Assembly (NCBI GenBank): GCA_963635575.1
Contig: CAVHFU010000039.1
Span: forward strand, 1-10,897
From: RGIG9151 sp963635575
GTDB lineage: Bacteria; Bacillota; Clostridia; TANB77; RGIG9151
Reading direction: 5' to 3'
Length of the DNA stretch: 10,897 nt
Part shown: positions 1 to 6,983 of the stretch, in pieces
Layout of the letters: every line of letters starts with the position of its first letter
Numbering within the stretch: position 1 is the stretch's first letter
Translations under genes and position numbers: made by a program
Notes under the pieces: model-generated
What the model was told of the DNA's origin: nothing
What the model saw: the letters and a program-made list of their open reading frames with translations, nothing else
The model's database searches: none

Positions 1-21
1 AGATAATTCCGAAAAAAATTA

Positions 22-65
22 AAGCCTTAAACCTAGCACTATTACTAAGGTTAAGGCTTGTTTTT
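22..65. terminator. Hairpin terminator at left edge
   Basis: The arm at 22-30 (AAGCCTTAA) pairs perfectly with 51-59 (TTAAGGCTT). The stem extends inward by about three more pairs (32-34 with 48-50) past a one-base bulge. A T-run at 61-65 follows on the plus strand, and an A-run at 12-18 gives a T-run on the minus strand, so it could work both ways. It probably ends a plus-strand gene lying left of the window. Positions 66-154 hold nothing else that I can recognise. Confidence 0.7.
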
Positions 66-154
66 ATCACTTTTTCCTACTAAAGTCAGGTTAAGAGTAC
101 TAAATAAACTTTCAAATGTCAATATTTTCCGATATATTCTAAAAATTTTACATT

Positions 155-195
155 AAAAAACAAGAGTGGAAAAACACTTTCCACTCTTGTTTTTT
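155..195 (-). terminator. Intrinsic terminator of the UMP kinase gene
   Basis: A 10-bp perfect stem (161-170 with 180-189), extendable by two A-T pairs, lies directly after the UMP kinase stop codon. It is flanked by six A on the left (155-160) and six T on the right (190-195), so read on the minus strand it ends in a T-run. It is symmetric enough to act in both directions. Its position shows that transcription ends after the kinase gene, with no co-transcribed frr downstream. Confidence 0.85.
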
Positions 196-197
196 AC

Positions 198-929
198 TCA
201 ATACAACCTTGTTTCACAATTTCCTACATACGTTCCAACGTCATTTTCTCCTTCACAAATTTCTCCTAGAAGCCCGGGTTGGCTAAAATCTACAACATGC
301 ATCGGAAGTTCATACTTCTCAGCAATTATCGCTGCAGTTTCATCCATAACACCAGCTGACATCTTTTTAAAGTCCTCAAAACTTATTGAAGCATATCTTC
401 TTGCTTCCTTGTTCTTTTTAGGGTCAGAGGTATAAATACCGTCTACTCCGTTTTTTAGCATTATCACACAACCTGCAGATAACTCAACAGCTCTTTGAAT
501 TGCTGCTGAATCAGTCGTAGAAAGTGCAATTCCGTTTCCACCCCCAATGACAACAATCTTGCCTGATTTTAGATAAGACTTTGCCTTTGCAGGTGAATAC
601 ATCTCACCGCAATATGACGATGAAATGCTAACCATCTTTCTGACACATTCAGGTTCCTTTGCTTCAATTATAGAACTTATCCAACCAGCATTCACAATCG
701 TAGCAAGCATACCATTTATGTCAGAATCCACAGGTGAAATACCCCACTTTTCTCCAAGAGAACCTCGTGAAATATTACCACCGCCAACAACAACCGCAAC
801 TTCTATGCCTTTTTTGTACAGTGCAATAATTTCGTCTGTAACATAGTCAAGCTTTGTAGTATCGAGTGGAACGGCAGGACCTTTTAACGCTTCTCCGCTA
901 ATTTTAAGTAATACTCTAGTATACCTCAT
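198..929 (-). CDS. pyrH: UMP kinase, diverged PyrH-like (amino acid kinase family)
   Basis: Bacterial UMP kinase phosphorylates UMP to UDP with ATP in the cytoplasm for pyrimidine nucleotide synthesis. The 243-residue length fits the family. Visible motifs: LLKISGEAL at 7-15 (phosphate-binding start), GGGN-x-x-RG at 49-56, D70 in D-x-x-GMLAT, STTDSAA at 137-143, NGVDGIYTSDP at 160-170 and VMD at 194-196. Differences from typical PyrH: the aromatic residue before R55-G56 is Ser; the usual GTGNPFFTTD segment is GGGNGIALSTTD, two residues longer; and the segment after GMLAT is unusual. The ATG at 929 is chosen because AAGGAG sits 9-10 bases upstream; a TTG at 950 lies before that site and is rejected. 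The gene stands alone between terminators, whereas pyrH normally lies between tsf and frr, so it may be a second copy. The family assignment is firm; whether it is the housekeeping enzyme is uncertain. Confidence 0.88.
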   Translation of the reverse strand: MRYTRVLLKISGEALKGPAVPLDTTKLDYVTDEIIALYKKGIEVAVVVGGGNISRGSLGEKWGISPVDSDINGMLATIVNAGWISSIIEAKEPECVRKMVSISSSYCGEMYSPAKAKSYLKSGKIVVIGGGNGIALSTTDSAAIQRAVELSAGCVIMLKNGVDGIYTSDPKKNKEARRYASISFEDFKKMSAGVMDETAAIIAEKYELPMHVVDFSQPGLLGEICEGENDVGTYVGNCETRLY

Positions 930-978
930 TTGAGTTTCTCCTTCCAACAATAAAACATATTATTATTTTTAAAAATAT

Positions 979-1014
979 AAACACCACTATATAGTTTACC
1001 ATAAAGTGGTGTTT
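979..1014 (-). terminator. Hairpin after the transglutaminase-like gene; possible operator
   Basis: A perfect 10-bp inverted repeat (979-988 AAACACCACT with 1005-1014 AGTGGTGTTT) has a 16-base loop. Read on the minus strand it lies 44 bases after the stop of the transglutaminase-like gene and is followed by T-rich sequence (975-966), so it can act as its terminator. The loop is long for an intrinsic terminator, and the repeat straddles the spacer and -10 region of the candidate UMP kinase promoter. An operator role is therefore an alternative. Confidence 0.55.
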
Positions 1015-1021
1015 TCGTCAA
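993..1021 (-). promoter_or_regulatory. Candidate sigma-A promoter of the UMP kinase gene
   Basis: On the minus strand, TTGACG (1021-1016) and TAAACT (998-993) are separated by 17 bases, matching the consensus at 5 of 6 and 4 of 6 positions. Transcription would start near 986, leaving a leader of about 57 bases before the ATG at 929. The hexamers lie within and beside the inverted repeat at 979-1014. Confidence 0.45.
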
Positions 1022-1057
1022 TGATTATGTAAAGCAATTTTTGCATTTTTCTCAAGT

Positions 1058-3502
1058 TTATCTATCGCGTCCTTTTTCTTTCCTATCATCAATTAAACCA
1101 TATCGTTTCATGCTTTCATAATCTTTTTCAGAAATCCAATTTTCAAAGCCTGGCAAAATTTCGTCTTTATATAGCTCCATCATACCTGACACAAGTAGCT
1201 CCAAAACTACTTCTTTGCATAGGAACTTATACTCTTGTTGCTTTGGATTAAATGTATAATATAAATATTCATTACCGGTCTTTATCCATAAAATTTCTCT
1301 TACATCCTTATCATTTCTAGTATCTCGTCTAATAAATGCACTTGTAGTACCAATCTCAGATTTTTTACCTGCACGTGCCAACATATTATTAGCTAAAAGC
1401 ATTACCTCGCGATTTGACATTTCTGATGTATCCTTAATCTTAACTAATTTATCTAGCAAATATTTTGTGCGTTTTCCTACATCTTTTATTTTCTTCGCCT
1501 TATCAACTAATTTATCATATTTCTCGTCTAAATAGTGATATCCGATTTCATTATCTATTTCCTCAACACGCTCTCTATCTAGTTCTTTAGCATTAAGATT
1601 TTTTAGTTTCCTATGCCCAAAAGAATCAGGATTAAACTCTTTATATCCCCTAGCAAAGTATTCACACTCAAAACCGCCTTTTATTCTAAAAGCATCCCAT
1701 GTCAGATCGCAATAACTTTTTACATTATCATCAGCATCTCTGTAGGTAATTAAATTATATGCATGACCATCTTCATGTTCGATTTCACAAAAAAGCCCTG
1801 CTTTTCTACAAGCATATGCATACATCTCAGCATACCCTGCACATACTCCTTGTCCGGTTAAAATACTACTAAAAGGATTTCTAGTAATTAAATTTGCTCT
1901 ATTTTGGCTTCCTACATCATCATTTTTACTTAACACATTTATATCATACGAAACCATCTTTCCTAAAGCATTGTATATATATTTAAATTTTTCTAGCTCA
2001 TCCCAGTTCTTCTTAACATTTATTAAAATATTTTGGTACACCTTTTCGGCTTCCATAAATTTTTCAAAATTTACCTTTTCTGCACCATTGCCCAAAAAAT
2101 TATAAAAATTGTATTCATTCCTATTTCCAACTTTATTTGACTTACCAATAAAGCTCGAGATATATCCATATTGAACATTAGGTGCATACTTACCCAATAT
2201 TGCTTTTTGCTCATCATTCAAATTAGCTGTTACTTGTATAGCTTTTAAATATTTATTCTCTTTTAATACTTCAATTAGTTTCTCATTATCAAACAGCAAA
2301 TCTATATTAGCCGAACTATTTAAATCAATTACATTATACAGTTTTCTAATATCATATCCCTTTATATCTGATATATTTAGCGAGAAATCGTCTATTTCAT
2401 CAGTTCTATCTATTATTTCTTCTATCCTTTTATCTACATCATAACATTCTTTAATTGTTAGATTTTTATTAACCTTGCTTCCTAATACTAAATTAAAGTT
2501 ACAATTCCTAAATTCAGCATTTTCTATATTAAACATTGTTGATGCATCTTGTTTTGTACATTCTTCCATATTGGCTGTTTTAATTGTCGTAACAGTCTCA
2601 TAAGGATTAGAAAAAGACACATTAAAAAAGCGCACCGGCTCTTTAATCTCGCAATTTTCACTTGAATAACAATTTTCAACAGTATCAATTCTAATAGTAC
2701 TAAAATCACCTATATTAGCTAAATCGAGACTTGATAAGTCAGTAAGTAATAGCCTATACGCAAATATGTTTTTTAAAAAATCTGTTTTATCTCCTTTATA
2801 ACCCTCTACATTAAACTTTCTAAAGTTTACTTTTTCTTTACACGAAACATTTCTACACCCCACAAGGTCTAGTGAAAAATTCGGACCTGGTTTATTAAAT
2901 TTAGAAAGTTCAATATTCCTACAATTAGCAAACGAAAAATCAGGAAATTCAAGTGCATTTTCATCTATAAGTAAACCTTCTTTATTTTCATCAAATGTCG
3001 AATTAATTTTCAATATATATCTCTTATTATCAGTTTCCTCTATTTGCTCATTACTGCCGTTTGTTCCAAGCACAACTCTTGCATCTCTATCGCCAAATTC
3101 AAGATTAAGTTCGCTTAAATCAAAATTATCTATTGCAATATGTGACTCAATACTTCTATTAGGTGCACCTTTTTTAACGACACTAATAGCATTTTTGCAT
3201 ACAAATAACCTATTAAGTTTTAATCCAGGTTCCTTACCTATCATTTTAAAATCAGGTAGTAACTTGCTAACCGTATATGCTCTACCACTTTTAATATCAT
3301 CTTCCCCTACTAAAAGTGAAACAGACACCATAAAGAAGATTTTAATCTCCCCTAAATTAGAAATTTTAGATAAGTCAATAGGTGTAGAAAAAGTATCATT
3401 TAAATCATCTATGTTGAATTCGTCGGAAGTAACTTTTTCCCTATCATATCCGCTCTTTACCAAATATTCTATTAAATATGGATCTTTCACATTATTCACC
3501 AC
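1058..3502 (-). CDS. Large protein with transglutaminase-like core domain and repetitive N-terminal half
   Basis: This 814-residue protein has a transglutaminase/protease-like core with the expected triad order: Cys554 in GVCAGYA, His580 in GHAYNLI and Asp599 in YCDLTWDA. Bacterial proteins of this superfamily include peptidases and amide-bond-forming enzymes; the substrate here cannot be told. Residues about 1-450 show irregular short segments of alternating hydrophobic and polar residues, rich in Asn, Asp and Cys, suggesting a leucine-rich-repeat-like or beta-solenoid fold; I do not recognise it. Residues about 650-814 are a charged, partly helical tail. No signal peptide or membrane segment is visible, so a cytoplasmic location is inferred. 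The gene follows topB by 14 bases, implying co-transcription. The start is uncertain: the GTG at 3502 has no ribosome binding site, while a GTG at 3490 has GGTGA five bases upstream and may be the true start (810 residues). Local sequence is very AT-rich. Confidence 0.85.
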   Translation of the reverse strand: MVNNVKDPYLIEYLVKSGYDREKVTSDEFNIDDLNDTFSTPIDLSKISNLGEIKIFFMVSVSLLVGEDDIKSGRAYTVSKLLPDFKMIGKEPGLKLNRLFVCKNAISVVKKGAPNRSIESHIAIDNFDLSELNLEFGDRDARVVLGTNGSNEQIEETDNKRYILKINSTFDENKEGLLIDENALEFPDFSFANCRNIELSKFNKPGPNFSLDLVGCRNVSCKEKVNFRKFNVEGYKGDKTDFLKNIFAYRLLLTDLSSLDLANIGDFSTIRIDTVENCYSSENCEIKEPVRFFNVSFSNPYETVTTIKTANMEECTKQDASTMFNIENAEFRNCNFNLVLGSKVNKNLTIKECYDVDKRIEEIIDRTDEIDDFSLNISDIKGYDIRKLYNVIDLNSSANIDLLFDNEKLIEVLKENKYLKAIQVTANLNDEQKAILGKYAPNVQYGYISSFIGKSNKVGNRNEYNFYNFLGNGAEKVNFEKFMEAEKVYQNILINVKKNWDELEKFKYIYNALGKMVSYDINVLSKNDDVGSQNRANLITRNPFSSILTGQGVCAGYAEMYAYACRKAGLFCEIEHEDGHAYNLITYRDADDNVKSYCDLTWDAFRIKGGFECEYFARGYKEFNPDSFGHRKLKNLNAKELDRERVEEIDNEIGYHYLDEKYDKLVDKAKKIKDVGKRTKYLLDKLVKIKDTSEMSNREVMLLANNMLARAGKKSEIGTTSAFIRRDTRNDKDVREILWIKTGNEYLYYTFNPKQQEYKFLCKEVVLELLVSGMMELYKDEILPGFENWISEKDYESMKRYGLIDDRKEKGRDR

Positions 3503-3516
3503 ACTTTTAATATCTA

Positions 3517-5466
3517 TTAATTCTTTTGAAGAGGTACATCCTTAAACATTCTCGGTGGATTTATGTACTGTCTTTTCTCTAAAGCCCTTGCTGTCTTACC
3601 CTTTATATACCTTTCTAGCTTTTCCATAAATATATCGGCTTGAATTTCTTTATTTGCCACCATATTTAATCCTTTTTCCCAACTTGCAGTAAGTTCGGGA
3701 TTTAACATATCCGGCATAGCATCTTTTACAGTTTCATATATAAGCTCACCTTTTACACTCGGTGTAATTACTTGAGTCTTAGAATTACAGATTATATATG
3801 TATTTTTCTGTAATTTCTTTATAATTTCAGCCCTTGTCGCACTTGTTCCTATTCCCGCACCTTTTATATGTGAGCGCAATTCTTCATCTTCTATCAGTTT
3901 ACCGGCATTTTCCATTGCCAAAATCATTGTACCTGTCGTATATCTACTAGGCGGTGATGTCTCCCCGGCTTTTATTTGTATATCATTTATCTTTAACTGC
4001 TGACCTTTTTTTATTTGTCCAAAACCACTCTCAGTCTGAGCCTCTTTACCGGATTTTAGCACCTCTAAATATCCTATTTCTTTACAAGACTTTGCATTAG
4101 CAAAAAAGAATTCATCTCCTACCTTTAATGTCAATGCAATTTTATTAAACACAGCTGCCGGATAAAATACAGCTAAAAATCTTAAGGCTATAACTGAGTA
4201 GATAGATTTCTCTAATTGATTTAATACATTATAATTTTCAAATCCTTGACCGGTAGGAATAATAGCATAGTGGTCTGTGATTTTAGAGTCATCAACATAC
4301 TTAGACTTTATCAAATCTATATTGTATTTCCTTTGCGCTATATTTAACGCAAATTGCCTAATTTCGTTATCTACACATCTACTTGCCAGTCCGTTTAAAT
4401 TCTTCTTTATTTCCTTTGCAATAGCTGTTGAAAGAACTCTCGCATCAGTTCTCGGATATGTAACTAATTTCTTCTCATATAATGATTGAACTACATTTAA
4501 TGTTTCGTCCGGTGCAATCTTAAACCTCTTTGAACATTCATTTTGCAATTCGGCTAAATTAAATAAAAGAGGTGCATTTTCCTTTTGCTGTTTTTTCTTT
4601 ACATCTTCAACAACAGCCACATCATTTTTCTTTAACTCCTCGGCAAGTTTATTAGCATCATCTTCTTTTTTGAAACCTGTTTCATTATATAAAAGTGCCG
4701 AGCCAAAATATTTAGAATTCTCTACTGCCTTCCATTCTCCTATACAGCCACCTTGTTCCTCTCCGACATCACATAGCACTCTGTAAAAATTAGTTTTTAC
4801 GAAATTTCTTATTTCACGTTCACGGTCAACCACCATGCCTAGTACGCAAGTCATCACACGTCCTATTGCTATTACTACTTTTTCTTCCTTGCTAACCACA
4901 CTAACTGCTCTTGCGTATAATAATGTAAGAAGTCTGGAGAAATTAATTCCTATTAGGTAATCTTCCTTAGCTCTAAGATAAGCCGAATCAGCTAAGGCAT
5001 CATACTCAGATAAATCCTTTGCTTCCCTTATTCCTCTTAGAATTTCTTCCTCTGTTTGAGAATCTATCCATACTCTTTTTTTAATCTTATTCGTTACGTT
5101 TGCCATCCTATCTACAAGGCGATATATATATTCCCCCTCTCGCCCCGAGTCAGTACAAACATAAATAGTATCAACATCATCTCTCGTAAGTAAACATTTT
5201 ACTATTTCAAACTGCTTTGCAACAGATGATATAACTTCATATTTATAATCTTGAGGCAAAAAAGGCAACGTAGCAATCGACCATTTTTTTAAGTTTGCAT
5301 CATAAACTTCCGGATAACTCATACTTACAAGATGTCCAACACACCATGTAACTATATATTCATCATTCTCTATATAACCATCTCGAGATGTCGTATTAAC
5401 CTTTAATATCTTTGCGAATTCTTTTGCTACACTAGGTTTTTCGGCTATAAATATTTTCTTTCCCAT
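3517..5466 (-). CDS. topB: DNA topoisomerase III (type IA)
   Basis: Type IA topoisomerases cut one DNA strand through a tyrosine and relax or decatenate DNA with Mg2+. The 649-residue protein begins with the Toprim domain: AEKPS with Glu9, then TDSGREGE with Asp106 and Glu110. As is usual in Gram-positive TopB, the second Asp of the DxD pair is Gly. The variant GRVMTCVL (usually GRVQTPTL) precedes VVDREREIRNF. The catalytic tyrosine is Tyr337 in TYPRTDA, and GIGTSATRAEII is the conserved late motif. The protein ends shortly after the core, without zinc fingers, which fits TopB rather than TopA. The ATG is preceded by GAGGGGAAG at good spacing. It appears to be first in a two-gene unit with the transglutaminase-like gene. 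Conjugative elements carry similar TopB proteins, but nothing else here indicates an element. Confidence 0.93.
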   Translation of the reverse strand: MGKKIFIAEKPSVAKEFAKILKVNTTSRDGYIENDEYIVTWCVGHLVSMSYPEVYDANLKKWSIATLPFLPQDYKYEVISSVAKQFEIVKCLLTRDDVDTIYVCTDSGREGEYIYRLVDRMANVTNKIKKRVWIDSQTEEEILRGIREAKDLSEYDALADSAYLRAKEDYLIGINFSRLLTLLYARAVSVVSKEEKVVIAIGRVMTCVLGMVVDREREIRNFVKTNFYRVLCDVGEEQGGCIGEWKAVENSKYFGSALLYNETGFKKEDDANKLAEELKKNDVAVVEDVKKKQQKENAPLLFNLAELQNECSKRFKIAPDETLNVVQSLYEKKLVTYPRTDARVLSTAIAKEIKKNLNGLASRCVDNEIRQFALNIAQRKYNIDLIKSKYVDDSKITDHYAIIPTGQGFENYNVLNQLEKSIYSVIALRFLAVFYPAAVFNKIALTLKVGDEFFFANAKSCKEIGYLEVLKSGKEAQTESGFGQIKKGQQLKINDIQIKAGETSPPSRYTTGTMILAMENAGKLIEDEELRSHIKGAGIGTSATRAEIIKKLQKNTYIICNSKTQVITPSVKGELIYETVKDAMPDMLNPELTASWEKGLNMVANKEIQADIFMEKLERYIKGKTARALEKRQYINPPRMFKDVPLQKN

Positions 5467-5498
5467 ATCTTCCCCTCATTCTACTATCATTCATTGTA

Positions 5499-5527
5499 AT
5501 TCTACCATTAATTTCAGTTTTTTTAAA
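5499..5527 (-). promoter_or_regulatory. Candidate sigma-A promoter of topB
   Basis: On the minus strand, TTTAAA (5527-5522) and TAGAAT (5504-5499) are spaced 17 bases apart, matching the consensus at 4 of 6 and 5 of 6 positions. Initiation would fall near 5492, giving a leader of about 26 bases before the topB ATG. It lies back to back with the plus-strand promoter at 5558-5586. Confidence 0.4.
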
Positions 5528-5557
5528 TAGATAAATAAATAAACTTGAAATAGAATA

Positions 5558-5586
5558 TTGACATAATTAGTAAGCGGTCATATAAT
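5558..5586 (+). promoter_or_regulatory. Exact-consensus sigma-A promoter of the HD-domain gene
   Basis: TTGACA (5558-5563) and TATAAT (5581-5586) are both perfect, with an optimal 17-base spacer. Transcription should start near 5593, giving a leader of about 84 bases to the ATG at 5677. No clear operator or riboswitch fold is evident in that leader. Such a strong promoter suggests constitutive high expression unless a repressor intervenes. Confidence 0.85.
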
Positions 5587-5676
5587 TATTTTAATAAAAA
5601 TGACATTTTTAGAGTAAGACAATTGCATTACTCGGTATCCGTACAAATTCATTTATTTCACAGGAGGATTTTTATT

Positions 5677-6886
5677 ATGTACTTCTCTGACTGCACTCTG
5701 TCTAAAAAAATCTATCGTTTCTGTGCAAAATTCTTTCTTACGCTTAAGAACTGCGAAAGTTGGCGTGGAAAACACCCCTATCACGAAGGTTTCTCCAAAG
5801 AGGATAAAGAAGCATTAAATGCTATCTTTTTTATCATTTTAGCTCCCATCTTCATGAAAGAGCACAACATCTCTTGCGATACGGTTGGTTTTCCCCTTTT
5901 GGTTTTAAAACGCCTTATCATTAAGTACTCCCTTTGGGATGCTAAGCCTGAAAACAAAGCATATTTCAAACAAAAAATTCCTGACATTGACAAAAAAATA
6001 ACCGAATACGCTTTTAATAATTGTGCCGAAAACACCCAGTCGCGAATTTGCATCTTGGCCGTTTGAGACTGAAAGCAAAATCGACCCAAAAACCAGAGAA
6101 TGCTATGACATCGCAAAAGCTATCGCCACCTTGGTTGAATTCGAAGAAGTTGAAGATGAAATTCGCTCCGACGTCAAGGAAGAAACAAAGGCTCGGGTAT
6201 ATGAAAGTATAGGAAAGTACATTCCTCATTATCCTTTCATAAAAGACATCATCGAACGCACCGGAGAATATAGCGAATTGCTCGATCTTCTCCATAGCCT
6301 TTCTTGGGCAAGATACACATTTAGATGGCAAAACTATTCCTGCCCTGTTAAGTGTTCTATCTTAACCCACATGCTCGAATCTGCAATTCTCGGTTATTTT
6401 ATGTTTATTGAAGAACATCTCAATGAACTTAAAAGTAGCAACGCAACCAATAATCCCGAGCTGTACCACGGTTTGGAAAAAGCGTTCACTGTAATGCTTT
6501 TCCACGATATCGCCGAGATTTGGACTGATGATATCCCTTCCCCTGCGAAGAATGGGCTTGGAATTCGCGAAGTCGCCGAAGAACAGGAACTGCTTGCTTT
6601 GGACGAACACTTTTATGCTAAACTTCCTAAGCATGTTCAGGATTATTTCAAAGCCGGAATTATGTTAGAAGATGAAGCAAATAAGGTTTCTAAAGCTTTC
6701 TACAAAGCCGCAGACTACTTCTCCGCCGACCTTGAAATCATTTGGAACATTCGTGACGGTGGTAGAGATAAGCGATTTTTGGAAGTCTTAAAATATTCTT
6801 ATAAAAAGGATTATCGCACAAAAATTGCCCGTAAGACATTAAGATACTATCTTTTCAGATTTATGGGTATTAGATTCTTCGAATAA
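5677..6886 (+). pseudogene. YfbR-like HD-domain 5'-nucleotidase, split by a +1 frameshift
   Basis: Two reading frames together make one protein of about 402 residues. The first runs from the ATG at 5677, with CAGGAGG at 5661-5667, to a stop at 6066. The second is open from about 6023 to 6886. Removing one base in the AAAACACCC tract (about 6018-6027) joins them smoothly. The C-terminal half is an HD phosphohydrolase: numbered on the joined protein, His231, His276-Asp277, Glu280, Asp285 (in WTDDIPSP) and Asp346. The last four match the spacing of E. coli YfbR His68-Asp69, Glu72, Asp77 and Asp137 almost exactly. YfbR is a metal-dependent deoxyribonucleoside 5'-monophosphatase. The N-terminal 110 or so residues (YRFCAKFF, WRGKHPYHEGF) resemble the extension of long clostridial members, from memory. 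No other lesion is visible, so the event is recent or an assembly error. The gene is monocistronic, ends at a terminator, and is less AT-rich than its neighbours. Confidence 0.8.
6013..6030 (+). other. Frameshift site in the HD-domain gene
   Basis: Frame 1 reads C-A-E-N-T and then Q-S-R-I-C-I-L-A-V before a TGA at 6064-6066. Frame 2 across the same bases reads T-P-S-R-E-F-A-S-W-P-F-E and continues into the HD domain. The switch lies in GAAAACACCCAG, which has an AAAA run and a CCC run, both prone to single-base indels. There is no stop codon at the shift and no known slippery heptamer, so a mutation or sequencing error is more likely than programmed frameshifting. Confidence 0.75.
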
Positions 6887-6899
6887 AGGCTTGATGCCT

Positions 6900-6927
6900 A
6901 GGGCGGATAACATCCGCCCTACTTTTT
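6900..6927 (+). terminator. Intrinsic terminator of the HD-domain gene
   Basis: A 9-bp GC-rich stem (6900-6908 AGGGCGGAT with 6912-6920 ATCCGCCCT) encloses a three-base loop. T5 at 6923-6927 follows, 14 bases after the TAA of the HD-domain gene. It is a strong canonical terminator. Confidence 0.9.
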
Positions 6928-6931
6928 AAAC

Positions 6932-6976
6932 TTTTTTAAAAAAGCCTATGTCAATCATTTTTGAAAATGATTGACA
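6932..6976 (-). terminator. Intrinsic terminator of the O-acetylation operon
   Basis: A 12-bp perfect stem (6949-6960 with 6965-6976) with a four-base loop lies directly after the minus-strand stop at 6984. Read on the minus strand, the stem is followed by TAGGC and then six T (6943-6932 region). The stem is AT-rich and the T-run is set off by five bases, so it is weaker than its plus-strand partner, but its position at the end of the operon is right. Confidence 0.65.
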
Positions 6977-6983
6977 GTGAATA

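Noticed and set aside
930..950. TTG at 950 as start of the UMP kinase
   Set aside because: The ribosome binding site AAGGAG lies downstream of this TTG, and conserved PyrH homology begins at the ATG at 929.
986..995. NrdR box reading of ACTATATAGT
   Set aside because: Only one box is present, without the usual second box about 31 bases away, and the flanks do not match well. It lies next to no ribonucleotide reductase gene.
5623..5676. TTG at 5623 as start of the HD gene
   Set aside because: It lacks a ribosome binding site; CAGGAGG sits ten bases before the ATG at 5677, whose product begins with the family-like sequence.
6013..6066. Programmed +1 ribosomal frameshifting in the HD gene
   Set aside because: No stop codon or rare-codon stall at the shift, no prfB-like CTT-TGA-C and no plausible re-pairing (ACC to CCC mismatches at the first position). 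A simple indel explains it better.
5781..6634. Minus-strand open frames opposite the HD gene
   Set aside because: They lack ribosome binding sites and recognisable motifs and lie entirely opposite a gene with conserved HD motifs, so they are shadows.
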